Below are positions 43,103 through 51,067 of a stretch of 64,000 bases of DNA, piece by piece. Location: the NCBI RefSeq assembly GCF_016775475.1, contig NZ_JAEUXJ010000007.1, positions 62,001 to 126,000 on the forward strand, read 5' to 3'. A program made the translations under genes and the position numbers. A model generated the notes under the pieces. It was given only the letters and a program-made list of their open reading frames with translations. It did no database searches and was not told the origin of the DNA. Position 1 is the first letter of the stretch, and every line of letters begins with the position of its first letter. Origin of the DNA: Belnapia mucosa. GTDB lineage: Bacteria; Pseudomonadota; Alphaproteobacteria; Acetobacterales; Acetobacteraceae.

Positions 43103-43825
43103 ATGCGAATCCTCCTCCCCTCCCTCGCCCTTCTCCTCGCCGGCCCGGCCGCGGCCCAGACGGTGACCGCACCGGCGGCCTGCCTGCGATCCTGCGGCGC
43201 CGCCACTGCCACGGTGCGGGCCAATCCCCCGCCGGTGCAGGCCTGCCTGATCCGCTGCGCCGCGGCCCAGGATTTCCAGCGCCATGCCGGCCGGAGCGGC
43301 GCGGCGACCGGCCGCGGGGTCGCGGCGGCGCCGACCCCGCCGCCGCCCGCGAGCGCCAATTACGCTGCCCTGGCCGGCCCGACCGGCCAGCGCCTGGCCG
43401 TTGCCTCGCGCACCGAGTACGTGCCGCAGGTGCGCGGCCTCGGCACCCAGGCCATGGCGACGCGCCCCGCCGGCGGCCGGACCGGCGCGATCTATCTGGC
43501 GCCGGCGCCGAGCACGAGCTTCGGCCTGTCCTACGGAATGGCCGACCGGCTGGCCGCCCATGGCCATGCGGAGCGGCACTGCCAGGCGCGCGGCGGAGCC
43601 TGCCGCCTCGCCCTGGAATTCACCGACCGTTGCGGCGCGGTGGCCCAGGCCAAGCGGGCCAATGGGCTGATCCGCACCGCCGATCCCAGCACCTTTACCG
43701 TCACCTTCGCGGCCGGCGGCGCCGGCCCGACCCGCGAGGTGGCGGAAAGCCAGGCCATCGCCGATTGCAGCAGCCGGGACCGCAGCGCGGCCTGCGAGAT
43801 CGTCGCCAGCGGCTGCGGCGGCTGA
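43103..43825 (+). CDS. secreted DUF4189 protein
   Basis: A 240-residue exported protein. The signal peptide covers residues 1-19 (ending AAA before QTVTAP). The Cys-rich N-terminal part contains CLRSCG and CLIRCA. The C-terminal 100 residues carry repeated Ala/Cys elements (HAERHCQARGGACRLALEF, AESQAIADCSSRD) typical of DUF4189, which is found in secreted proteins of unknown function. It is likely periplasmic with several disulfides; a DsbA-like protein is encoded nearby. Confidence 0.75.
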   Translation: MRILLPSLALLLAGPAAAQTVTAPAACLRSCGAATATVRANPPPVQACLIRCAAAQDFQRHAGRSGAATGRGVAAAPTPPPPASANYAALAGPTGQRLAVASRTEYVPQVRGLGTQAMATRPAGGRTGAIYLAPAPSTSFGLSYGMADRLAAHGHAERHCQARGGACRLALEFTDRCGAVAQAKRANGLIRTADPSTFTVTFAAGGAGPTREVAESQAIADCSSRDRSAACEIVASGCGG

Positions 43826-43830
43826 CCGCC
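43817..43830. terminator. hairpin with the DUF4189 stop codon in its loop
   Basis: GGCGG (43817-43821) and CCGCC (43826-43830) pair around CTGA, which contains the TGA stop. It spans the four-base gap to the convergent monooxygenase-like gene. Confidence 0.35.
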
Positions 43831-44183
43831 TAGAACCCTCCGTGCAAGGCGAGCGAATCCGCCGGCGCCTGATCGCGTCGCTCCGCCATGCCGTAGTCGC
43901 GCAGCACTGCCGCCACCCGCAGCCGGTAGCCGGCGAAGATGCCCTCTCGCCCCGCCGCCTGGCTGGCGCGATGCGCCGCCTGGTTGCGCCAGCAGGCCAC
44001 CGCCGCATCATCCTCCCAGAAGGACAGGCTGAGCAGCTTCGCCGGGTTGGTCAGGCTGCGGAAGCGCTCGACGGAGATGAAGCCCGGCACCTGCTCCAGC
44101 AGCGGCTTCAGCCGGGCGGCATGGTCCAGATAGTCTTCGAACCGACCCTCGGCCGGCTCCACCTCGAATATCACGGCGATCAT
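43830..44183 (-). CDS. antibiotic biosynthesis monooxygenase (ABM) domain protein
   Basis: A 117-residue dimeric alpha/beta-barrel protein of the ABM superfamily. The core reads MIAVIFEVEPAEGRFEDYLDHAARLKPLLEQVPGFISVERF, then LLSLSFWEDDAAVACWRNQAAHRASQ and YRLRVAAVLRDYG. Members act as cofactor-free monooxygenases, haem-degrading enzymes or small stress proteins. The ATG at 44183 has GGGAGG upstream. It is divergent from the ArsR regulator across 96 bp with repeats, so it may be part of that regulon. Confidence 0.85.
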   Translation of the reverse strand: MIAVIFEVEPAEGRFEDYLDHAARLKPLLEQVPGFISVERFRSLTNPAKLLSLSFWEDDAAVACWRNQAAHRASQAAGREGIFAGYRLRVAAVLRDYGMAERRDQAPADSLALHGGF

Positions 44184-44193
44184 GCGGGTCCTC

Positions 44194-44247
44194 CCATGCC
44201 GCAGACTGCCATGCCGCAACAAGCCTGTCCTTCGCCCTGCGGCGAAG
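44194..44247. promoter_or_regulatory. repeats in the ABM/ArsR divergent promoter
   Basis: CCATGCCGCA occurs twice, at 44194-44203 and 44209-44218, with a 15-bp period. An inverted repeat CTTCGCC (44230-44236) and GGCGAAG (44241-44247) with a four-base spacer follows. Dimeric ArsR-type regulators bind such short palindromes, so this is a plausible operator for the gene at 44280. Binding is inferred. Confidence 0.45.
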
Positions 44248-44279
44248 CGGCCGGGCGGCATCCGCGCTAGGCTGCGCCC

Positions 44280-44981
44280 ATGACCACCCCCGCCGCCTTC
44301 GCCGCCACCGCCATCCTCCTCGCCGAGCCGGCCCGTGCCGCCATGCTGCATGCGCTGCTCGGCGGCGAATCCCTCACCGCCGGGGAGTTGGCGCGGGTCG
44401 CCGGCATCGGCGCGCCGGCCGCCAGCGCGCATCTGGCGCGCCTCGCCGAGGGCGGGCTGGTGGCGGTGCATCCGCAGGGGCGGCACCGCTACCACCGCCT
44501 CGCCTCCGAGGAGGTGGCGGCGATGCTGGAGACGCTGGGCGGCCTGACCGAGGCGGTGGCGCCCGCCCGCCGCTGGCCGCATGGCGAGGCCTTCCGCGCC
44601 GCGCGGCTCTGCTACGACCATCTGGCCGGGCGGCTCGGCGTCGCGCTGCATGCCGGCCTCGCCGGACGCGGCTGGATCATCCCGGCCGCTGGCGGCTGGG
44701 CGGCGACGCCGGCGGGCGAGGCGGGGCTGGCCCGGCTTGGCGTCGATCTCGCCGCGGCGCGGGGGGCCCGGCGCTTCGCCTGCGACTGCATGGACTGGTC
44801 GGAACGGCGGGCGCATCTGGCCGGCGGGCTCGGACGGGAGATCGCCGCCTGCTGCCTCCGCCAGCATTGGGTGACGCGGCTGCCGGCGGAGCGCGAGGGC
44901 GACCCGCTGGCGCGGCGCCGATTGCGGCTGACGCCGGAAGGGGCGCGCCGCCTGGGCGAGACGCTGGGCGTGGCGGCGTGA
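44280..44981 (+). CDS. ArsR family transcriptional regulator
   Basis: A 233-residue regulator. Residues 10-90 form an ArsR-type winged helix (PARAAMLHALLGGESLTAGELARVAGIGAPAASAHLARLAEGGLVAVHPQGRHRYHRL, taken as a whole). The extra C-terminal domain of about 130 residues holds a Cys/Trp/Arg block (FACDCMDWSERRAHL), as in longer ArsR relatives that respond to small molecules rather than metals. The GTGA overlap links it to the MFS gene, so it probably controls that transporter and the divergent ABM gene. Confidence 0.87.
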   Translation: MTTPAAFAATAILLAEPARAAMLHALLGGESLTAGELARVAGIGAPAASAHLARLAEGGLVAVHPQGRHRYHRLASEEVAAMLETLGGLTEAVAPARRWPHGEAFRAARLCYDHLAGRLGVALHAGLAGRGWIIPAAGGWAATPAGEAGLARLGVDLAAARGARRFACDCMDWSERRAHLAGGLGREIAACCLRQHWVTRLPAEREGDPLARRRLRLTPEGARRLGETLGVAA

Positions 44982-46189
44982 GTCCGGCCACCCGGCTGCT
45001 GCTGGCCCTGACCCTGATGACCAGCGCCAGCCAGTTCCACCGCGCCGCGCTTGGCGTGATCGGGCCGGAGCTGGCGGCCTCGCTCGACGCCGGGCCGGGG
45101 CTGCTGGGGGCGGCGAATGGCGCCTTCTTCCTGGCGCTGCTGGTGCTGCAGGTGCCGGTCGGGCTGGCGCTCGACCGGATCGGGCCGCGGCTGACCGTCG
45201 CGGCGCTGAGCCTGCCCGCCGCGCTGGGCGCGCTGGCCCAGGGGCTGGCGCCGGATGCCGGATGGTTCCTCGCCGGCCGCTTCCTCCTCGGCCTCGGCTG
45301 CGCCGCCTCCTTCATGGCGAGCGTGGTGCTCTGCGCCCGCTGGCATGCGGGGGAGGGGCTGACCACGGCGCTGGCCCGGGTCTTCGCCTTCAGCCAGGCC
45401 GGGGTGCTGCTGGCCGGGGCGCCCTTCGCCTGGCTGGCGGGCTGGCTCGGCTGGCGCGGCGCCTATGCCGCCTCGGCCGCCGTCACCCTCGGCCTCGCCC
45501 TGCTGTGGTGGCTCTGGGTGCGGGACGACCCGCCCGACCGGCCAAGGCCGCAGCGCCCGGCCGAGACGCTGGCGGGAGCGTTGCGCGGGCAGCTGACGGT
45601 CTGGCGGACGCCCGGCCTGCTGCCGGTGCTGGCGATGCATCTGGTCGGCTATGCCGCCATGGCGACCGTGCTCGCGGTCTGGGCCGGGCCCTATCTGTCC
45701 GAGGTGCATGGGTTGGCGCCCGGGCCGCGCGGGCTGGTGCTGGGGGCGATGGGCGTGGCGCTGGTGCTGGGGCTGCTCGGCGTCGGGCCGCTGGAGCGGC
45801 GGCTGAACACCCGCAAATGGCTGGTCGCCGGCATGGCGAGCGGCGCGGTGCTGGTGCTGCTGGCGCTGGCCGCCTGGCCGACGGCGCCGCTGCCGGTGGC
45901 GGCGGGGCTGCTGGTGCTGCTCTGCCTGCTGAGCTGCTACCCGGTGGTGGTGGTGGCGCATGGCCGTTCGCTCTTCCCCGACCATCTGGTCGGGCGCGGG
46001 GCGACGACGGTGAACCTGGCTCAGACCTTGGGCAGCGCCGCCCTGCCGGCGGTGACCGGCTGGGCGGTGGCGGCGGCGCCGGCCGGCTGGGCATGGCCGA
46101 TCGCCTTCGGGGTGCTGGCGGCCGCGCTGGCGCTGGGCCTTGCGGGTTATCTAACCGGAAGGGACGCACCGCCGCGCCGCCCGGCCTGA
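44978..46189 (+). CDS. MFS transporter
   Basis: A 403-residue inner-membrane transporter with twelve predicted helices. It starts at GTG 44978 inside the ArsR stop. The A-motif region reads VGLALDRIGPRL, and GRFLLGLGCAASFMASVVLCARW follows in helix 4/5. Size and partner regulator suggest an efflux or uptake permease induced by the ligand of the ArsR protein. The substrate is unknown. Confidence 0.88.
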   Translation: MSPATRLLLALTLMTSASQFHRAALGVIGPELAASLDAGPGLLGAANGAFFLALLVLQVPVGLALDRIGPRLTVAALSLPAALGALAQGLAPDAGWFLAGRFLLGLGCAASFMASVVLCARWHAGEGLTTALARVFAFSQAGVLLAGAPFAWLAGWLGWRGAYAASAAVTLGLALLWWLWVRDDPPDRPRPQRPAETLAGALRGQLTVWRTPGLLPVLAMHLVGYAAMATVLAVWAGPYLSEVHGLAPGPRGLVLGAMGVALVLGLLGVGPLERRLNTRKWLVAGMASGAVLVLLALAAWPTAPLPVAAGLLVLLCLLSCYPVVVVAHGRSLFPDHLVGRGATTVNLAQTLGSAALPAVTGWAVAAAPAGWAWPIAFGVLAAALALGLAGYLTGRDAPPRRPA

Positions 46190-46202
46190 CCGGGCGGCGC
46201 GG
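46172..46202. terminator. 13-bp hairpin with the MFS stop codon in its loop
   Basis: CCGCGCCGCCCGG (46172-46184) and CCGGGCGGCGCGG (46190-46202) form a perfect thirteen-base stem around CCTGA, which contains the MFS stop codon. It lies 15 bp before the convergent rne stop. There is no T-run on either strand, so it may block polymerase or protect 3' ends rather than act as a classic terminator. Confidence 0.5.
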
Positions 46203-46216
46203 GGCTGTTCAAGGCG

Positions 46217-49183
46217 TCAGCGGCGCCACCAGCCGCGGCGCTTCGGGGCGGACTCGTCCAGCGCATCCACGCTGACGGGCTGGATGACCGGACCCTGGAC
46301 CACCTCGGGCTCCGACTCCGGGGCGGGCTCGGGGGCCGCCTCGGCCACCGGCGCCGCTTCGGGCTCTGGCGCGGGCTCCGGCGCGGCAGCAGCGGGTTCC
46401 GGTGCCGGCTCCGGTGCGGCGGGCGCAGCCTCGGCAGGAGGAGCAGCCTCAATGGGCGGCGGCTCGACGGGCATGGGCTCGACGGGCATGGGCTCGACCG
46501 GCGCCGCCTCGGCCTCCGGCTCGGCGGGAGCCTCGACCGGCACGACCTCCGGCGGAGCCGGTTCGGCGGGCGCCTCGGCCTCAACCGGGGCGGGCCCGGC
46601 CATGGCTTCGACCGGCGGCGGCGCGGAGCGGGCCGAGCGGCGGGCCGCGGCGGCGGCTTCGGCAGCCGCTTCCGCCGCCTCCATCGCGGCCATGATGTCA
46701 TCGACATGCCCGGCGAAGGGGTCGGCCGGGGTCGGGCCGATATAGCGGGCGGGGGCAGGCTCGGCCTCCTGCGGCGCGGCCTCCTCGCCGGCACGCTCGG
46801 GACGGCTGCCGCGGCGGCCACGGCGGCGGCGGCGCGGGCCGTCGCGCCCGGCTTCCGCCTCGCCATCGGCCTCGGCCTCCGGCTGGGCTTCGGCGGCCGG
46901 CTGCGCCTCGGCGGCGACCGGCTCGCCCTCGGGTGCCGGGGCTTCGGCCTCGGGGCTGGCCTCGGAGGCGGCCTCGGCCTCCTCGCCTTCCTCCTCGGAC
47001 TCACCCTCGGCGCGGGGGCCCGAATCGGGCCGGGTGCCGTTGCCGCCACGGCGGCGCCGGCGGCGGCGGCGGCGCTCGCCCTGGCGTTCGGCCTCCTCGG
47101 CGCTGGGGGCGGCGGCCTCGGGCTCGGGCGCCTCCTCCTCCTCGGGCTCGGCTTCCGGCTCGGGCTCCGGCGCGTAATCCATCCGCAGCGCGGCGGGCGG
47201 TGCCTCGGGCATGCGGCCCGGCTCGGCAGCGCGCAGCCGTTCCAGCCGGAAGGCGGGCGGCATCAGCGCCTCATCCGGCTCGAACACCACGGACATGCCG
47301 AAGCGCTGCTCGATCGCCTGCAGGCGATCGCGCTTGCGGTTCAGCAGGTAGAAGGCGACCTGGGCCGCGACATGGATGCAGATCTCGGCGGAGCGGCGGC
47401 GCGCCGCCTCCTCCTCGATCGCGCGCAGCACCTGCAACGCGCTGCTCTCCAGGCTGCGGACCTGGCCGCGGCCCTGGCAATGCGGGCAGGTGACGAAGGT
47501 GGTCTCCGTCAGGCTCGGCCGCAGCCGCTGGCGGGACATCTCCAGCAGGCCGAAATGGCTGATGCGCCCGACCTGGATCCGGGCGCGGTCATGCTTCAGC
47601 GCCTCCTTGATCCGGCGCTCGACCATGGCGTCGTGCTTGGCCGACTCCATGTCGATGAAGTCGATGACGATCAGGCCGGCGAGGTCGCGCAGCCGCAGCT
47701 GCCGGGCGATCTCGTCCGCGGCTTCGAGATTGGTGCGGAGCGCCGTGTCCTCGATATGCCGCTCGCGCGTCGAGCGGCCGGAATTCACGTCGATGGCGAC
47801 CAGCGCCTCGGTCTGGTTGATGACCAGATAACCGCCCGAGCGGAGCTGCACGGTTGGCGAATGCATCGCATCGAGCTGCGCCTCGACCTGGTGCCGGGCA
47901 AACAGGCCGCCGTCGCGGAAGAGCTGAATCTTCTTCGCATGCTGCGGCATCAGCATGCGCATGAACTCGCGCGCCTCCTGGTAGGCATCCTCGCCATCGA
48001 CCAGGATTTCCTCGACATCGCGCGCATAGACATCGCGGATGGAGCGCTTGATGAGGTCCGCTTCCTCATAGATCAGCGCCGGCGCGGTCGAGGCCATGGT
48101 GCGGTCGCGGATATTGTCCCACAGCCGCAGCAGGTACTCGCAGTCGCGCCGGATCTCGGGCTTCGGCCGCTGCGCGCCCGCGGTCCGCACGATGAGGCTC
48201 ATCCCCTGCGGCAGGCCGAGCTCGTCGATCACCTCCCGCAGGCGGCGGCGATCGGCGACCGAGGTGATCTTGCGCGAGACGCCGCCGCCGCGCGGGCTGT
48301 TCGGCATCAGCACGGAGAAGCGGCCGGCAAGCGAGATATAGGTGGTCAGCGCCGCGCCCTTCGTGCCGCGCTCCTCCTTCACCACCTGCACCAGCATGAT
48401 CTGCCGGCGGCGGATCACTTCCTGGATCTTGTAGTGGCGGAGGAAGCGGGGCGGGATGCGCCGCTCGCGGGAGACATCCTCGGTGCCTTCGCCGCCGATG
48501 GTCTCGGGGGCGGGGGCGTCCTCCTCCTCCTCGCCGCGCTCCTCCTCGGCGAAGGCCTCGGGGGCATGGCCATTGGCGAGCGGGGCGAGGTCGGGCTGGT
48601 CGCCTTCGCCGGCGGCGGCCGGGGCGGGCTGGGCTTCCGGCTCGGCGATGGGGCCTTCGGCAGCGGGGGCCTCGGCGGGCAATGCCTCGGCCACGGGCTC
48701 GGCGGCGAGGATCTCGGCCGGCGCTGCCTCGGCGGCGGGCGCCTCGGCCGGGGCCTCGGGGCTGGCCGGCTCGGCGATGGCGCCTTCGGCAGCGGGGGCC
48801 TCGGCGGGCGGGAGGGTCTCGCCCTCGGTCGCGGCAGCTTCGAGGGCATCGGCGAGGGCGGCTTCGCGCTCCTCGGATTCCTCCTGCTCGCGGGCTTCGG
48901 CGGCCTGCATCTCCAGCAGGCGCTGCCGGTCGGCGACGGGGATCTGGTAGTAGTCGGGATGGATCTCGCTGAAGGCGAGGAAGCCGTGGCGGTTGCCGCC
49001 ATATTCCACGAAGGCGGCCTGGAGGCTGGGTTCCACCCGGACCACCTTGGCCAGGTAGATATTGCCCTTCAGGGGCAGGCGGCTCGCGGCCTCGAGGTCG
49101 AACTCCTCGAGCCGGGTGCCGTCCAGCACCACCACGCGGGTTTCTTCCGCGTGGGATGCGTCGATCAGCATGCGCTTGGTCAT
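46217..49183 (-). CDS. rne: ribonuclease E
   Basis: RNase E starts mRNA decay and rRNA/tRNA processing and scaffolds the degradosome. The 988-residue protein starts at 49183 (MTKRMLIDASHAEETR). The S1 domain is split by an acidic Ala/Pro/Glu insert at about residues 100-225, as in alphaproteobacteria. The catalytic core has AIDVNSG and IDFIDM, whose Asp residues bind the metal, and the zinc-link CPHCQGRGQV near residue 570. The C-terminal third is disordered, with Arg-rich RNA-binding patches and Ala/Glu/Pro repeats, and ends PKRRGWWRR, like the GWW motif that docks PNPase in Caulobacter. A leader of over 600 bp precedes it. Confidence 0.95.
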   Translation of the reverse strand: MTKRMLIDASHAEETRVVVLDGTRLEEFDLEAASRLPLKGNIYLAKVVRVEPSLQAAFVEYGGNRHGFLAFSEIHPDYYQIPVADRQRLLEMQAAEAREQEESEEREAALADALEAAATEGETLPPAEAPAAEGAIAEPASPEAPAEAPAAEAAPAEILAAEPVAEALPAEAPAAEGPIAEPEAQPAPAAAGEGDQPDLAPLANGHAPEAFAEEERGEEEEDAPAPETIGGEGTEDVSRERRIPPRFLRHYKIQEVIRRRQIMLVQVVKEERGTKGAALTTYISLAGRFSVLMPNSPRGGGVSRKITSVADRRRLREVIDELGLPQGMSLIVRTAGAQRPKPEIRRDCEYLLRLWDNIRDRTMASTAPALIYEEADLIKRSIRDVYARDVEEILVDGEDAYQEAREFMRMLMPQHAKKIQLFRDGGLFARHQVEAQLDAMHSPTVQLRSGGYLVINQTEALVAIDVNSGRSTRERHIEDTALRTNLEAADEIARQLRLRDLAGLIVIDFIDMESAKHDAMVERRIKEALKHDRARIQVGRISHFGLLEMSRQRLRPSLTETTFVTCPHCQGRGQVRSLESSALQVLRAIEEEAARRRSAEICIHVAAQVAFYLLNRKRDRLQAIEQRFGMSVVFEPDEALMPPAFRLERLRAAEPGRMPEAPPAALRMDYAPEPEPEAEPEEEEAPEPEAAAPSAEEAERQGERRRRRRRRRGGNGTRPDSGPRAEGESEEEGEEAEAASEASPEAEAPAPEGEPVAAEAQPAAEAQPEAEADGEAEAGRDGPRRRRRGRRGSRPERAGEEAAPQEAEPAPARYIGPTPADPFAGHVDDIMAAMEAAEAAAEAAAAARRSARSAPPPVEAMAGPAPVEAEAPAEPAPPEVVPVEAPAEPEAEAAPVEPMPVEPMPVEPPPIEAAPPAEAAPAAPEPAPEPAAAAPEPAPEPEAAPVAEAAPEPAPESEPEVVQGPVIQPVSVDALDESAPKRRGWWRR
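46461..46500. repeat. 15-bp tandem repeat in rne
   Basis: The unit GGCTCGACGGGCATG occurs at 46461-46475 and 46476-46490, then partly at 46491-46500. It encodes repeated Pro-Val-Glu-Pro-Met in the disordered RNase E tail, so repeat-number change would stay in frame. Confidence 0.75.
48637..48809. repeat. 44-bp direct repeat in the RNase E S1 insert
   Basis: Bases 48637-48680 and 48766-48809 are identical except for one base. The offset is 129 bp, or 43 codons. They encode the Ala/Glu/Pro-rich insert in the S1 domain and point to growth of the insert by in-frame duplication. Confidence 0.7.
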
Positions 49184-49852
49184 CGAAGCGGTGGCTCCGC
49201 GCCGCGCGGCACCGGGGTGCGGCACGGCGGATCGGGGTGGCGTGACCCGGAAGGGGGCGGTGGCGCGGCGCGTCCTTGCGTCATGCGGCCAACCATCCTC
49301 CTCCGGCGGGGACCGGGATCCGGGCGCCGCCGCGCCGGCAGGGGCGCAGGGCGGCGACCCGGGGCGGTGCCCCAGGGCTCGCGCCCCCGGTGCCAGCAGC
49401 GCGGGGCGCGGCTGGGGCGGCGTCGGTCACGCTTGCACCAGGGACGGCCTCGATCGGCCGCCAAGGGTCCGCACGCGACAGGTCCCGCAAGGACGAAGGT
49501 GGCGGATGGGCGGCCCGGCGAAGCGCGGGGACGGATGGCCGCCCCCCATGCCGGACACTGCCGCGACACGCGCCGCAGGCCCGGTGGACCGATGGGTCCT
49601 TGGCCTGGCGGCGCGGATGCGCCGTACTCCTCCGCCGGCAGCGGGCGCCGCCGGGGCAAGGCACCATAGGGGAGGGGTTCGCCTTCCACAAGGCTGCCGC
49701 GCCGCCATTGCAACCCTCCCGCTGGGTCGCCGGGCCGGGATCGCCCGCAATTTGGTCACAGGCCGGCACGATATTACCCGGACATGCGGCTTCACCCCAC
49801 CCGGGCGGGCCGATAGGCTAGGATGTGCAACGCTTTGGGGGGCGTGGCAGCG
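49184..49852. other. 669-bp gap: rne leader and amidase promoter region
   Basis: I find no convincing gene here; the open frames are Pro/Arg-rich shadows. On the minus strand it would be the 5' leader of rne, which is long and feedback-regulated in other bacteria. A stem CGCGCCCC (49380-49387) with GGGGCGCG (49403-49410) is the clearest structure. An AT-richer pocket near 49745-49780 (TTTGGTCACAGG, GATATTACC) is the best place for promoters in either direction, but no confident -35/-10 pair is visible. Confidence 0.45.
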
Positions 49853-50995
49853 ATGGATCAGGGGGATGGCGGGCCCGGGCGCCGGGCCTTGCTGGCGGGG
49901 GCGGCGGGGCTGCTGCTGCCGGCCGCGGCGCCGGCGGGCCCGGTGCTCACGGCCCGCAGGGGGCAGACCAGCCTGGTGGTGCCCATGGCGCGGCCGGTGG
50001 CCTGGCGCCTGTCGGCCACCGCTCGCCCGGCGCGGTTGATCCTCGAATTGCCGAACCTCCCCTGGCGCGGGCCGGACCGCCTGCCCGGCGCCGGGCTGGT
50101 GGCCGAGGCGCGGCGCGAGGGCAGCGGCGCCAGCCAGTCCCTGGTCCTGCTGCTGGCCGGGCCGGTCGCCGCGCCGCAGGTCCGGGTGGCGGGCGGGCGG
50201 CTGACCATCCTGCTCGGGCCCGGCTCCGCCGCCGGCTTCGCCCGACTCGCCGATGGAAAGCCGCTGGCCATCGCGGCGCTGGCTCAGCGTGGGCCGCTGC
50301 CGCTGGTCGTGCTCGATCCCGGCCATGGCGGGCGGGACCCGGGGACCATCGGCGGCCATGGCACGCATGAGAAGCGCATCACCCTCGCCGCCGCGCTGGA
50401 GCTGAAGCGGCAGCTGGAGGCCGCAGGGCGCTGCCGCGTCGCGCTGACCCGAAGCCGCGACGTCTTCATCCCGCTCGGCGACCGGGTGGAATTCGCCCGG
50501 CGGCGGCAGGCGGCGCTGTTCCTCTCGATGCATGCCGACAGCGCGCCGGGCGCGCGCGGCGCCAGCGTCTATACCTTGTCGGAGACCGCCTCGGACGGGC
50601 TGGCCGCCGGCCTCGCCCAGCGGGAGAACCAGGCCGACCGCGCCGGTGGCCTTCGCCTGCCGAGCGTCCCGCCCGAGGTGCAGCGCATCCTGCTCAGCCT
50701 GATCCGGCAGGAGACGCGGTCAGGCTCGGAGCGGATGGCGCGGCTGGTGGTCGGCGCGCTGGAAGGCGAGGTGCCGCTGCTGCCGAATACCCACCGCCGC
50801 GCCGGCTTCGTCGTGCTGAAGGCGCCGGATGTCCCGGCCGCGCTGGTGGAAATGGGCTTCCTCTCCAACCCGCAGGACGAGGCGGCGCTGAACCGGGCCG
50901 CCCACCGGGCCCGGGTGGCGGCCTCGCTGGCCGAGGCGGTGCATGGCTTCCTCGGCGCCGGGCAGGGCAGGGCGGTGGTCGCGGCCACAGGGTGA
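49853..50995 (+). CDS. N-acetylmuramoyl-L-alanine amidase
   Basis: A 380-residue periplasmic cell-wall amidase of the Amidase_3 (AmiC) type that cuts the stem peptide from murein during septum splitting. The N-terminus has GRRALLAGAAGLLLPAAA, a twin-arginine-like signal as in AmiC. An AMIN-like beta domain (about residues 40-150) targets septal wall. The zinc catalytic domain shows LDPGHGGRDPG (His), E in THEKRITL, SMHADS (His) and the catalytic Glu in LVEMGFLSNPQDE. Start 49853 is chosen for the signal; an ATG at 49823 is possible. mrcA follows after 72 bp. Confidence 0.92.
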   Translation: MDQGDGGPGRRALLAGAAGLLLPAAAPAGPVLTARRGQTSLVVPMARPVAWRLSATARPARLILELPNLPWRGPDRLPGAGLVAEARREGSGASQSLVLLLAGPVAAPQVRVAGGRLTILLGPGSAAGFARLADGKPLAIAALAQRGPLPLVVLDPGHGGRDPGTIGGHGTHEKRITLAAALELKRQLEAAGRCRVALTRSRDVFIPLGDRVEFARRRQAALFLSMHADSAPGARGASVYTLSETASDGLAAGLAQRENQADRAGGLRLPSVPPEVQRILLSLIRQETRSGSERMARLVVGALEGEVPLLPNTHRRAGFVVLKAPDVPAALVEMGFLSNPQDEAALNRAAHRARVAASLAEAVHGFLGAGQGRAVVAATG

Positions 50996-51067
50996 AAGCC
51001 TGACGGGCCGGCACTATGTCGGCCCTGTGCGTCGCCGCCGCCGGCCAGACGCTGTATTGGGACCGCC

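Noticed and set aside
46461-46500. CRISPR-like or satellite repeat
   Set aside because: The 15-bp units are in frame inside rne and encode Pro-Val-Glu-Pro-Met; there are no spacers.
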